From assembly GCF_000499845.2 (NCBI RefSeq), contig NC_023749.2:31575699-31639698 (forward strand): a stretch of DNA of 64,000 nt. Reading direction: 5' to 3'. The DNA is from Phaseolus vulgaris. Its lineage: Eukaryota; Streptophyta; Magnoliopsida; Fabales; Fabaceae. Position 1 is the first letter of the stretch, and each line of letters opens with the position of its first letter. Position numbers and translations under genes: made by a program. The notes under the pieces are model-generated. The model worked only from the letters and a program-made list of their open reading frames with translations, was not told where the DNA came from and did not search any database. Below are positions 10,234 to 21,541 of the stretch, piece by piece.

Positions 10234-12587
10234 TACTCCCCGAGTTGGAGAGAATTCGTCCACGAATTCAGTACTCCTGCATAAAACAAAGTCAGTTTGC
10301 TATTATATAAGAGAAGACAAGAAGAAATGGGCAAACATGACTTATCACTTTGAAATGGTGGGAGTTCAAAAAAAGATGGTCTATACACAGACCATGTTGG
10401 AAAAGATTGTTTAGGAATGATATTATTTGGTAAAATAGGAGATATGAAAAAATCATCCTTAACATTCTTTATCCAATATGGTGTGGAAGTAGGAACCTTA
10501 GGTAATGAAAATGACAAAGAAGAAGAAGACCTTGTAAGCGTAGCACGAGTCAACAAAAGTGATTTAGTTGAGAAGGTATTAAGACTCGGTTCATCATGTA
10601 CTTCAATTTCCTTTTCATTTTCTTTTTGAGTTTCTTTGGGATTGGTCCTATATGCTAGACGATGTGGTAAAGAAACCCTGGGCATTAAGTCTATTTGGTG
10701 TTCAATCCCTTTTAGAGGTGGTAAGCCTTTAGAAGGATCTTGAATCACATCTTCATAGTCCTTTACCAAATTGTCCAAACATGTGGGACTATCCTTAGCC
10801 GACTCACAGTCAATAGTCCTAGGAATAGCTAAAAAAATAGGCTTTTGAGTAACTATTACCCTTTTAACTTGTTGTGTGGACATGAGAAGGCTTCTCTTGG
10901 AACTTTTTATATCATTTTCTTTCTCTCTTTTTTCTCTCATTTTAACTTGGTCCTCATGTACTTCCTTTGGAGAGAGAGACTTAAGAGTGACTTTGTGCCC
11001 ATGGAAGTGAAAGGAAATTTTGTTGGTAAAGCCATCATGAAAAACTTTTCTATCAAATTGCCACGGCCTACCTAAAAGTATATGAGTAGCTTCCATTGGA
11101 ACAACATCACACAAGACCTCATCTTTATATTTGCCAATGGAAAATGTAATGAGGACTTGTTTGTTCACTACTATCTCACCCACCTCACTCAACCATTGTA
11201 ACTTGTAGGGCTTGGCATGAGAGATGGTAGGCAATCCAAGTTTGTCTACCACTCTTGTGCTTGCCACATTCGCACAACTCCCCCCATCCACAATCAAAGA
11301 GCATACTCTATCACTAATAAGACACCTTGAATGAAATATATTTTCTCTTTGAGTTTCATCAAAAGGTTTTAACACTTGTCCAAGCATGCGTCTTATTACT
11401 AATAGGTCACCCTCATGTGGGCTTTCACTTTCACTCTCACTTGGGGATCTAGAAGGTGAGGAATGTCTAGAAGATTCAGACCCATGCTCACTACTATTTA
11501 CCCCATCATGCATATACATAGTTCGTTTAGTAGGGCAATTAGAAGCAATATGTCCATAGCTTAAACATTTAAAACACTTCTTACTAGACGATTTTTGTGG
11601 TGATTTAGCCCTAGCATTGGAAGTGGAAGGCTTAGACTCTCTAGGTTTGAAAGTAGAGTCCTTAGAAGGGATGTTTGAAAAAGAGTTTTTATTTTTCCAA
11701 GAAGAGTGGTAGTAGTTATCTTTAGAAGAATTTTTGAAAGCATTTTTCCTTGCAAGTTGATTTTCAATTTTGCTAGCAAGGTGCACCACATTTTCCAAAG
11801 AAGAATATTCTTGTAACTCTACCACGTCTTGAATATCCCTTCGAAGTCCACTCACAAACCTAGCTATCTTAGCCTCCTCACTCTCATCCATATTAACTCG
11901 AATTAAAAGCGTGTCTAGTTGTTTAAAGTAATCATCCACACTTAGCGCGCCTTGATGAAACCGTTGGAGTTTCAACATAAGGTCTTTCCTAAAGTGTGGG
12001 GGTACGAATCTAGCGCGTAAACATGCTTTCAAATCGTTACAAGAGACCACGGGCGGCCTCTTGTGTAGGTCAATGTCCATGAGGTATTGATGCCACCATT
12101 ACATGGCATAGTCCAAAAATTCTAAAGAAGCTAACTTAACCCTATGCTCATCCCTAATCCCATTTACATCAAAAATTGGGTCCACCTTAGCCTCCCATCC
12201 TAAGTATACATTGGGATCACTTTCACCACTAAAACTAGGAAGTTTTACATTTGGAGAACAAGGGCCAGCCACATGTTGGCGCCTCTCTTCATGGTGATGA
12301 TGTCTTGGCCTTGGATTATCTTCATAATAACCATGGGAGTGCCTTGAAGAATGCCGACTAGGCGGAGGAGTTCTTCTCTCACGGTTGTGATGCATTTCTT
12401 CTCGGTTTAACTCCAAACTTTGGAGCCGTGCTTCCATCTTCCTTATCACCTCAAGATAGTGAGCATTGGATTGCTTGGCATTCTTTAAGTCTTCATAAAG
12501 GGCTGCCTTTTGTGGTGAACACGGTTTGGAGGACTCTCCACTAGAGAAATGAGCCATGAGCAGAAAATACACAAAAACAGAAAACAA
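10110..12587 (-). pseudogene. Element G gag-protease polyprotein with internal deletion
   Basis: The first part, 12587-12099, contains the gag N-terminus. MAHFSSGESS at 12554 is the likelier start than the upstream methionine. A TAA at 12096-12098 interrupts YAM-WWHQ, and the same frame continues from about 12095. It includes the gag domain (FVPPHFRKDLMLKLQRFHQG), a CCHC zinc knuckle (CFKCLSYGHIASNC, near 11530-11580) and a retropepsin (VDGGSCANVAS...ILLGRPWQFDR, near 11050-11300). The frame reaches the first residues of RT (near YRTNPKET). It then joins sequence expected close to the 3' LTR, so RT, RNase H and integrase are missing. The last about 40 residues read into the LTR. Confidence 0.8.
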
Positions 12588-13440
12588 AACAGTGAAAGAA
12601 ACTTGTTAAACAATTAAAAACAGTGAGATATAGGTTGCTGGAAAATGCCCAAGAAAGCACTCAAACCACTCCAAGAAAATATTCTGTCCTCAACCAAGCC
12701 TTGCTTGTGAAATGGAGTAGCTTCAAGTGAAATATGTCACAGCAAACCAACTTACTTAAGAACAAGTCTCCACACAACTTTAAGAAGAACAAAAAGACAA
12801 GCAAGAAAAAGGTGTAAACAATAAAAGCTAAACCAAAAACAGAGAGTAATGTATGACAAACTAGAAAGAATATGAATGAAAGACAATCAAGAAAAATAAG
12901 GAACTCAATGAATAAAGAAGGCACACAAAAAGAGTCCTAAAGAAAAGTGCTAGAGTAGATTAAAGAAAACAGAAAACAGCTACTGGAAATTTATTTATTT
13001 TTATTTTTTAAAGCAAACTGTGCTATGTTTACAGATTTAACTGTACCGATTGAAAGCGAACTGGAATGTGAAAAATTAACCACAGAAACTTCAATGTCTT
13101 AACTCAAAAATGGCGCTGGAATGAGGTAAAAACAGTAAGCCAATTGAGAGAAATATTTTTTTCAAAATTGCTGCCCAATTACCGTATTCTTTTCGGCAGT
13201 ATTGTACACTTTTCGTATTTTATTTATCATTTTTTGTGTACTTGGAATTTTTGAGTGATTCTTTTTTCTATGCTTTTGTAACACTTTGAAGTATGTAAAT
13301 CCAAATTTTTACAAATTTCTTATGAGCCAATTAATTGCAGTAAATTGAAAACAGTAGCACGTTTGTAAGAAAACAGAGGAGCCTATTTAGGAATGAAAAA
13401 CAGTATGATGAACTAGCAAAGACATAATGGAAATTGTGTA
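12588..13440 (-). other. Leader of element G upstream of gag
   Basis: AT-rich, non-coding on both strands apart from chance frames. On the - strand it leads into gag. I could not find a primer-binding site or 5' LTR. The right border with element F is set near 13440, where CGCACCTAAGGCGAAT-like F sequence begins, and is approximate. Confidence 0.45.
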
Positions 13441-13569
13441 AAGGACTTAGATTAGCGCCCATATTCGCACCTAAGGCGAATAAGGCCTAACCGATTTCCT
13501 GCACTCGCGCCTGGGGCGAGGAGGATTTTAACTTGAAAACTTTCGCACACTTGATATACTGATAATCTT

Positions 13570-13622
13570 TTCATTGGGTGGCCTTATTAAAAACCCTCCT
13601 TAGGGAAAAGAGTGCCCCCTTA
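13570..13622 (-). terminator. Conserved post-pol block, element F
   Basis: Reverse strand: GGGGGCACTCTTTTCCC, TAAGGAGGG, T-run, AATAAGGCCACCCAATGA. It follows the integrase stop by about 40 bases. The AATAAA of the other copies is AATGAA here. Downstream to 13441 are TCGCC/GGCGA-type inverted motifs like those of the arrays in A, C and E. Confidence 0.45.
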
Positions 13623-13661
13623 TCTGTTCAACTGTTTTCAGTATATACACTGGGTGTGTCT

Positions 13662-16600
13662 TTAGCGCGAGAACGCAACTACTTTACAACTGAAATAAAA
13701 TTTCAAGTGGGTGGCGTTCCACGTCCTGGGGATTGCTCCTCCTTCCAGAGTCTCCAACCGATAAGCTCCATTCTCCAATGCCTCAACCACCCTGTATGGG
13801 CCTGTCCACTTTGGAGACAGCTTGTTTTCCATCTCATTCTGATGCGCCTTTCTCATCACCAGATCACCTTCCTGGAAGCGCCTGAGCCTCACCTTGGAGT
13901 TGTGCCTCCGTTCTACTCTTCTCTTGACGGCTTCAGCACTTACTCTAGCTTCTTCTCGCACTTCGTCTAGTAGGTCGAGATTCACCTTTCGCTCTTCATT
14001 GGATTCTTCGGCAATGAAATTCAAAAACCTAGGGGAGCTCTCCTGTATCTCCACGGGGATCATGGCATCCGTCCCGTGGACAAGGCTAAAGGGTGTCTCA
14101 TGGGTGCTGGACTGTGGAGTGGTATGGTAGGACCATACGATTCTGGGGACTTCCTCTGCCCATTTTCCTTTTGCTTTCTCTAGTCTTCGTTTTAGCCCCC
14201 TGAGCAGTACTCGGTTGGCTGACTCCACCTGCCCATTGGTTTGTGGGTGTTCCACCGAGGCGAAAACCTGTTGTATCTTTAACTCCTTGCACATCTTCCT
14301 TAGTTGATGACTTGTGAACTGGGTGCCATTATCGGAGACTAGCCTCTTGGGTACTCCGAAACGACAGACGATGTTCTTCCAGACAAAGTGCTCGACTTTC
14401 TGTGCGGTGATGTGCGCGACTGGTTCTGCCTCCACCCACTTGGTGAAATACTCGATGGCCACGATGAGGAACTTCATCTGCCTTATCGCCAGGGGAAAAG
14501 GTCCCAGGATGTCGATTCCCCATGTGTGAAACGGCCATGGGCTATGGATGGACTTCAACTCCTCGGGGGGTGTCTTATGCCAATCTGCGTGAAGTTGACA
14601 CTATTTGCAACGTTGAGCATGCCTCACGCAGTCTTCCTTCAGCGTTGGCCAGTAGTACCCTGCGCGAAGGATCCTACTTGCCAAAGCGCGACCGCCCACA
14701 TGACTTCCGCACACCCCCTCGTGTAGCTCTGACATAAGCCTAGTGCATTGCTCTCCATACACGCAGATCTGCACAGGATGAGAAAACCCAAATCTAAACA
14801 GGTTTCCATCAATCAAAGTAAACTTACTCGAGCTCCGCTTTATTCTTTTTGCCTCTGCCGGGTCCAGTGGGAGTACACCATCTTCTAAATACAACTGGTA
14901 CGGTGTTATCCACGCGTCGGGCTCCCTCACAGCGCAGACTTCCATCACCTCATCGGTCTTTGCCGGTTGCGCTTTAACCCTTGGCGCTTTCAACGTCTCT
15001 TGGGTTAGTGAACGATGACCGATCGCCAGACGCTCCATCGACTTGTACACTTGAAGTACCTGGTTGTCTGACATGAACGCTCGCGGTACCTTCAAGGTCT
15101 CCTGAATGACGGTCCTCTGCTTTCCCCCCTTGCCTGAGCTGGCCAGCTTGGCAAGCAGGTCTGCTCTGGCATTTTGCTCTCTCGACACATGAACCAGTTC
15201 AAACTCGGTGAAGGACGTCTTCAGGAGTTGTACATACTCTAGGTAAGCTGCCATCTGGGGATCTTTCGCCTGGAACTCCCCCGTAACTTGCCCGGTGACT
15301 AGCAAAGAGTCACTCTTAGCAACCAGACTTCTCGCTCCCATTTCTATGGCTAGCAACATTCTTGCGATCAGGGCTTCATACTCCGCCTGATTGTTGCTAG
15401 CCTTGAAGGCAAAACGGAGGGACTGCTCGATCAGCACTCCGTTCGGGCCTTCCAAAATGACCCCAGCGCCGCTTCCTTGTTGATTAGAAGAGCCATCCAC
15501 CGATAATACCCATCGGAAGTCTAATCCTTCCGAAGGTGTCGCGACCGACGACAGCTCGACCACAAAGTCGGCGAACACCTGCCCCTTTATCGGTCCTCGG
15601 GGCTCATACTGAATGTCGAACTCAGACAATTCCACCGCCCACTTGACCATCCTTCCCGCTACATCTGGTTTCTTTAGCACCTTTTGAATGGGCAAATCTG
15701 TCACTACCACTACTGTGAAGCTGTGGAAATAATGTATGAGTCTTCTTGCTGAAAATAATGTCTGAGTCTTCTTGCTGAAAATACCACCGTCAGGGCAGCC
15801 TTCTCGAGGGCTTGGTACCTTGTTTCAGGGCCTTGCAGTACCTTATTCACAAAGTACACAGGCCTCTGGACCTGATCTTGCTCTTGCACCAGGACTGAAC
15901 TGATTGCTCTCTCCGTCACAACAAAGTATAGACGAAGAGGGGTGCCCACCTGTGGTTTACACAAGACCGGTGGGCTTGCCAGGTACTCCTTCAACTTGAT
16001 GAAGGCCTCCTCGCACTCCTATGTCCAAAGGAATCTGCTGTTGCGCTTAAGACACTGGAAATACGGATGACCTTTCTCCCCTCCAGCGGACATGAACCGG
16101 GATAATGCTGCCAGCCGCTCGGTGAGTTGTTGCACCTCCTTCACCGTCGTTGGACTCCTCATAGCCACGATTGCTGCGCATTTCTCTGGATTAGCTTCGA
16201 TTCCCCGCTCTGTCAGGAGGAAACCCAAGAACTTCCCTGCCTCCACGCCGAAAATGCATTTCTCAGGGTTGAGCTTCAACCTGTACCTGAGGATGGTGGT
16301 GAATAGTTCCTCCAGATCGGTCACATGATGCTCCTTCTCTCGGGATGTGACCACCATGTCATCTACATATGCATGCACGTTTCTTCTGAGCATGGGCGAG
16401 AGCACCCTGTCCATTAGTCGCTGATAGGTAGCCCCCGCATTATTCAGCCCAAACGGCATTACCTTGTAGTAGTAGCAAGACCGTTCAGTCATGAATGCTG
16501 TCTTGCATTCATCCCTGGGGTGCATTCTGATTTGGTTGTATCCCGAGAATGCATCCAAGAAACTGAGTAGCTTCCCCCCTGACGCGCTATCCACCAGTGC

Positions 16601-17933
16601 GTCTATACTGGGTAGAGGGTAGGAATCTTTGGGGAATGCCTTGTTGAGGTCAGTGAAGTCCACACACATCCTCCATTTGTCGTTTGGCTTCTGAACCAGT
16701 ACCACGCTAGCTAGCCACTCTGGGTACTGGATCTCCCTTATGTGCCCTGCGGCAAGGAGCTTCTGCGCTTCGTCATGGATCACTTTCCTCTTCTCTTCGT
16801 TGAATTTCCTTCGCCTCTGTCGCACAGGTCGGACTTTAGGATCCATCGACAGGCGATGGCAAAGGAAGTCAGGGTCGATTCCTGGCATGTCAGATGCTGA
16901 CCATGCGAACGCACCCATGTGCCTCTCAATCACCTCGGCGATCAACCCTCGTTCTTCTTCGCCGAGCGATCCTCCCAACTTGAACTTTCTCCCCCTTATA
17001 TCTACTTCTACCCACCCCTCAGCTGGGTGGGGTCTTCTCTCGCTGGCGATGACCGCCCTCGCGAGGAGTGATCATGCCCTCCTCTTCTGCTTCCACATGA
17101 GCTACCCGGGAACCCCCCAGTGTAGCAGCCTCCGTCTCCGGATCGCCACGCGTTCCCCTAACCACCGATCGTTCTTCGAGCACACCTGGTGGAGGTGTTG
17201 TGGTGACATGGCATACGCTCCTTTTCTGCCTGAGGCTGTTCACATAACAGCGTCTAGCCTCAGCCTGATCTGACTTGATGGTTATTATGGTCCCCTCCAT
17301 CGGCGGCAGCTTCAGCTTCATGTGCCTCGTCGATGGCACTGCACCCAACCTATTGAGTGTTGGCCTTCCCAGCAAGATGTTGTACGCAGAAGGGGCGTTC
17401 ACCACCAAGTACCTTATCTTTTCGGTGCGAGCTGTTGTTCCATCGGTGAATGTTATCCTCAGCTCAATGTACCCCTGCACCTCTACCTGATCCCCTGCAA
17501 ACCCGTAAAGGCATCCAGTATATGGCCTTAGCTGATCGGGGGACAACTCCAACTTGTTGAACGTCGGCCAGAACATGACTTCTGCCGAGCTCCCTTGGTC
17601 TACGAGCACTCTGTGCACTCGCCTTCCTGCTGTGATGAGGGAGATGACCACAGGATCGTTGTCGTACGGTACGACGTCCCGTAGATCAGCTTTCCTGAAA
17701 GTGATATCTACCTCGGGGAAATGGCCCTCGTCCACCGAGTCCACGGCCATTACCGATCGAGCATACCTTCTTCTTTGCGATGCGGTGCATCCCCCACCGG
17801 AGAAGCCCCCGGCAATCGTCTGCACCTCCCCGTGCACAGGGATTTCATGCTGCTGCTCTTCTGCCTGGGACCCCGACGCGCGATCACCCTGCGCCTCCCG
17901 CAGGTAATCTGCTAGGAACCCAGACTTCACCAA
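13662..17933 (-). pseudogene. Element F protease-RT-RNase H-integrase, multiply interrupted
   Basis: Protease: DQGSSAEVMFW (about 17570-17605). RT: HAYVDDMVV (about 16350-16375), with AFPKDSYPLP where the relatives have ACPKDSYPLP. RNase H runs about 15994-15710. The second RNase H has VDGSSNQQGSGAG (about 15470-15510). Integrase (about 14760-13662) has GIDILGPFP, SDNGTQF and HPQTNGQVES. Breaks seen: a TAG at 16016-16018, a frameshift around 15710-15782 caused by a 26-base tandem duplication, a TAG near 14598, and loss of continuity around 16979-17018. Domain order is that of Tat pol. This copy cannot be functional. Confidence 0.88.
15731..15782. repeat. 26-base tandem duplication inside element F RNase H
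   Basis: AATGTATGAGTCTTCTTGCT... (15731-15756) is repeated with one change at 15757-15782. The length is not a multiple of three, so it shifts the pol frame. Confidence 0.8.
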
Positions 17934-17942
17934 CTCCGCCAG

Positions 17943-19097
17943 CTAGTGCCCCAACGCCAAACAGGAGTGGAGTGTGTGACCAAAGGCTTGGTGAAACTCA
18001 CACCACTCGTTCTTTTTCCTCCCTAGTACCTTGTCTGTCTTCTCCGGTACTCGGAGCCTCGCGGCTATGGCAGGAAGGGCGATTAGATCCGCCAACCCTA
18101 CCATGAAATCGTATCTTAGGGGTGCATTGTTCTCCCTTGCACGCCCCCTGCCGTGGTCCTTCCTGGGTGCATAAGGACGAGGTTTCCCCTGCACCTTCTT
18201 TCCCTCCTTTGCCTCATGCACCCTCGTGTGCTGCTGTTGTTTCCCCTGTCCACCACGCGGCTTCAGCGGTGCCGAACTTCCTCTTTTCTCAGAAACCTCT
18301 GTCTCTGCCACTATGTGCGCCACTGCGCGTCGCCGTATCTCCGCAAAGGTGCTGGGATGGCTCCTGATGAGGGATTCACTGAAAGGACCAGGTAGCACTC
18401 CCTTCTTAAACACATGCACCAGCATATCCTCGTCCTTGCTGGGCAATCTAACCACTTGCACTCCAAAGCGGTTGAGGTAGTCTTTCAGCGACTCACCTTG
18501 ATACTGGCGTACGTCGAACAGATCGTACGACACCACTGAAGGTGCTCTGTTAACAATGTACCGCTCAGTGAAGAGCTTCGAAAACTGATGGAAGAACGTG
18601 ATATGACCCTCTGGCAGACTCACGAATCATTCCATGGCGATTCCTCTCAGAGTGCTCATGAACATCTTGCAATACACGGCATCTGAGCCTCCAGACAGCA
18701 TCATCTGAGTGTGGAACGCCGTCAGATGCGCTTCTGGGTCTTCTACCCCTGTGAACGACGCCTTTACTCCCACTAGGTTGGGAGGTACCATGGTCTGCAT
18801 GATTTCAGGGGAGAACGGCATAGGGAACGCTCTCGGAGGCGATGGTGGCATCGACATCCCTTCTCCAACTGCGCGTTCCTTCTACGTCTGTAACGTCCTT
18901 CTCAGCTCCTCATTAACGCGATTCAGCTCATCATTTCTACTCTGCGATGCAGCCAACTCCGCCTGCATCTTCTCTTGTTCAACTCTCGACGCTGCAACAT
19001 TGTCCTGCAGCGCACGCATCATCTCCAGGACCTGCGCCATTGTCACAGCTCCTTCCTCAACAGATGGCTCAGGTGATGTTTGTCTTGTTCTCCTCAT
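17943..19097 (-). pseudogene. Element F gag, with three or more breaks
   Basis: It starts MRRTRQTSPEPS (19097), followed by an N-terminal coiled coil. The gag domain has DPEAHLTAFHTQMMLSGGSD and FHQFSKLFTERYIVNRAP. Near its C-terminus is the variant zinc knuckle CEFHQAFGHTLHSC (C-X2-H-X4-H-X4-C). Stops lie at 18879-18881, at 18624-18626 (TGA in place of a conserved TGG in MEWF), and at 17940-17942 (TAG in place of a glutamine codon). The next part, protease, follows in the same frame after the last stop. Confidence 0.85.
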
Positions 19098-19144
19098 TTT
19101 CTCAGCAAAAACTCAGCAAAGACTTTGAGGGAGTCACCAATCAC

Positions 19145-19528
19145 TGACTGGCTTACTAACTCCCTCAGGCCACTCTCGCGCACGATTATACCGGCTAGGA
19201 GCTCTTCTTTCTCTGAGGTATGATCATGCGAGGTCCATGCGTAACGCTCTCGCTGGGAATCTCAGTCCCAGTTTAACTGCGTGTAACACGAGACCCCGAT
19301 GATCATGCACCCGATGACTGATCGGTGTTCTATTGCTTCTCGCGTTCTCCCCCGGGTGTTTATCTTGGAACTGATCTGTCGGTGACCACTCGGTTACTGA
19401 CCACCGATCACCATACCGGGTGATCTCCTCCCTGATTTCTCAGCCACCTGATCCACGTGTCACCCTGCGAGTGGTCCACGTGGTTATCTGCTGCTGACGT
19501 CATCGACTACCGATGACCGACCGAATCA
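19145..19528 (-). repeat. Element F 5' LTR (short, tentative borders)
   Basis: On the - strand it would start TGATTCGGTCGGTCATCGG, a diverged match to the TGTACCGACCAGGTCATCAGG start of C, and end CCAGTCA. Four bases later TTGGTGACTCCC could be the primer-binding site. CACGTG boxes occur near the start. The second LTR is missing, so borders rest on comparison only. Confidence 0.5.
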
Positions 19529-20360
19529 AGTACCAAAACAACTGATTGATTCGAGGAAACAACCGATTGTTTGTTTTGGAACCATAACATAAAAAATGTT
19601 TTCTGTTTGACTGAGCTTTAAATGTTTTAACTGCTTACGCTCCAGTCATTAAATGATTTGACCAATCTTTTAATGCAATTTAAGAGTTTCTTAAGATTTG
19701 ATAACAAACTACACCTTTGAATAAATTCAGAAAAACAGATTTGAGTATTAAGAATCTTTGACAAAGTTTTTCAAAGTGCTGAGATTGCTAAGAGTTTGTG
19801 GTTGATCAAAGTGTTGGAGTAGGATTCTACTTGTATTGATTTCAGATAATCATCTATAACAAGTGTAATCTTTGTACTCTGTTGAGCAATTCATTTTCTG
19901 TGTTTGCTGAGATTGGCTGTGTGTTCTTGAGGTGTTCAAGATCAGCAATCTTAGTGTTGGCCAAGGAGAGTGTGTTTCTTGAGGTGTTCAAGGTCATTCT
20001 CTTGGTTGTGGTGTAAGTGATCAAGTGGTGGTTGCTTAGTGGATTTTTCCTCATGGTTTCTGAGAAGACTGGATGTAGCTCTGGTTTGGAGTGAACCAGT
20101 ATAAACAATTGTGTACAATCTCTCTATCTCTATCTCTTTAAATTCAGTTTATTTGTTGTTTGCTGGTATAAACAACCGATTGTTTCTACGAAACAACCGA
20201 TTGTTTTTCTGGTACTACAGCTTTTGCTTGCTGTTTTGGCTAACTGAATTGTTGAATCAATTGGTTTCTAAGATAAATTCATTTTAGTTTTGAAAAGTTT
20301 GCGAAAACCCTTTTTAAACAATTCACCCCCTCTAGTTTAAAGCCATCTTTTCTAACAATT
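19529..20360 (+). repeat. Copia-like LTR fragment
   Basis: Contains three copies of AACAACCGATTGTTT (19554, 20174, 20194 regions), TATAAACAATTGTGTACAATC, and ends AATTCACCCCCTCTAG...CTTTTCTAACA. This is typical of the end of legume copia LTRs. The start appears cut by element F. No primer-binding site or coding part follows, so it may be a solo LTR or remnant. Chance frame 19854-20108 is not a gene. Confidence 0.45.
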
Positions 20361-20477
20361 ATGACGGTTCAACATTGAAAAGATATAGTAAATACTTACT
20401 ACGTTAGTTCTAATTTTAGCCGTCATAATAAACTTCATGATTATTACAAAAATGTCACTACACCACCTTTTGTGACC
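20361..20477. other. Unclassified sequence with inverted TTATGACGG words
   Basis: TTATGACGG at about 20362 and CCGTCATAA at about 20416 form an inverted pair. A further CCGTCATAA lies at about 21550, beyond the solo LTR. Similar motifs occur in CACTA-type DNA transposons and MITEs. No terminal repeat or target duplication could be fixed. Confidence 0.3.
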
Positions 20478-20482
20478 GGTAT

Positions 20483-21536
20483 TGATGGAGATCAAATAGG
20501 GGAGACTTTTATTAATAAAGGAAGAGGTCATTCACCCACACATTTGAAGTTCTTCCTTCTAGTCTTCTCAAAATTAAAAGAAGACATAAAATAAAGAGAG
20601 GATCAAGCCTAAAGCCAAAGAAGTCTACAAGCTTTCAAGAATGGGCCTCAATTAAATATCTCTCTTTATAGTTTCTTTTGTATAAAATTGTAAATAATAT
20701 AGAATAGTGTTTAGGAAGGTGCTTATAGGGAAACCTTAAGATACCTCTTTTGTAAAGCATCTTTAGGCATTAGTTTAGAATTTTCTAGAAGTTGACTCTT
20801 CATTTGTTCACTATAGGCGCTAGAGTAGGTAATAGGGAAGGGACCTTTGGTTAGCTTCTTGTGTAAGCTTTGTGTACTCTTGGACCGGTCCTTCTCCTAT
20901 ATAAGGAGGGCCTGGGTTCTTCTAAAAACAGAATTGATTTTTGAAGTAACGAAACTCTCCCAAATTGGTGATTGAATGAGTGAGATTTGACTTTTCCTCT
21001 TCCTAGTCTCATCTTGAGTGCCTTGGTTCCCTCAAGTGGCGGCAATCCACACTTATCTTGTAGCAATCACACTTCAAGTGGCGTGTTCATCAACCAAGAA
21101 CTCCAACCACATAAGTCTTCTCTCTTTTCCATCTAGTTCTTCCATTTCCATGTCCATATGAACTCTTAAAAACATGTCTTAGGTCTTTTCTTGCATTTCT
21201 ATTCGGTGCTTTAGCTTTATTTGTTGTTTTGTTCGGTTCATCTTCTTCTTTGCTGAATATAATCGGTTCATCTTCCTTTTCTCTTACTTTTGTTCGGTTC
21301 AATTCATTTTTAAGGCAATTTAATCGATTCATTTGAGTTCTTATGCCTTTTAATCGGTTCAATTGACAAGAAATGGATTTCTATATGAGTTTTGGTGTGG
21401 TGGCTCAAGTTTTGGTGATTTCTTGAATGAAAGAACATTGATCCAATTCTGGAAAAGTGCCTATTCCTTTTCCAACTCAAGTTGATTCCATAAAATGTCA
21501 AAGAATCATATAAATCTTGCAATTGGAATCATATCA
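20483..21536 (+). repeat. Solo LTR of the element G-related family with GGTAT target duplication
   Basis: It starts TGATGGAGATC, ends AATCATATCA, and is flanked by perfect GGTAT repeats (20478-20482 and 21537-21541). There is no internal region, so this is a solo LTR left by LTR-LTR recombination. A TATATAAG box lies at 20898-20905, followed by CTTATCTTG and CAAGTGGCG words shared with G and with 56191-57490. From about 21230 to 21362 a degenerate repeat of TTCGGTTCA occurs. Strand follows the TATA box and the G alignment. Confidence 0.9.
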
Positions 21537-21541
21537 GGTAT

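Larger units (their letters stand above)
9505..13440 (-). mobile_element. Element G: gypsy derivative with gag and protease but no RT-integrase
   Basis: A - strand element with a 3' LTR part (9505-10233), a gag-protease frame with a deletion, and a long leader (12588-13440). Element A is inserted in its LTR. Its 5' LTR is not present where expected, and the sequence changes to element F near 13440. The LTR is clearly related to the solo LTR at 20483-21536. The protease and its surroundings resemble chromoviral (perhaps CRM or related) gypsy elements, a tentative assignment. Confidence 0.75.
13441..19528 (-). mobile_element. Element F: old Tat-lineage gypsy element, 3' truncated
   Basis: A - strand copy with a short 5' LTR (19145-19528), leader, gag, protease, RT, both RNase H domains, integrase and the conserved post-pol block. 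It stops near 13440, without an antisense gene or 3' LTR. Protein identity to A, B and E is high, but stops and frameshifts break the frame at several places, so it is older than B and E. The right flank AGTAC (19529-19533) could be a target duplication. Its partner is lost. Confidence 0.85.

Noticed and set aside
12661..12924. Hydrophobic 87-residue frame on the - strand, membrane-like
   Set aside because: It lies in the AT/T-rich leader of G. Phe/Leu-rich translation is expected from base composition.
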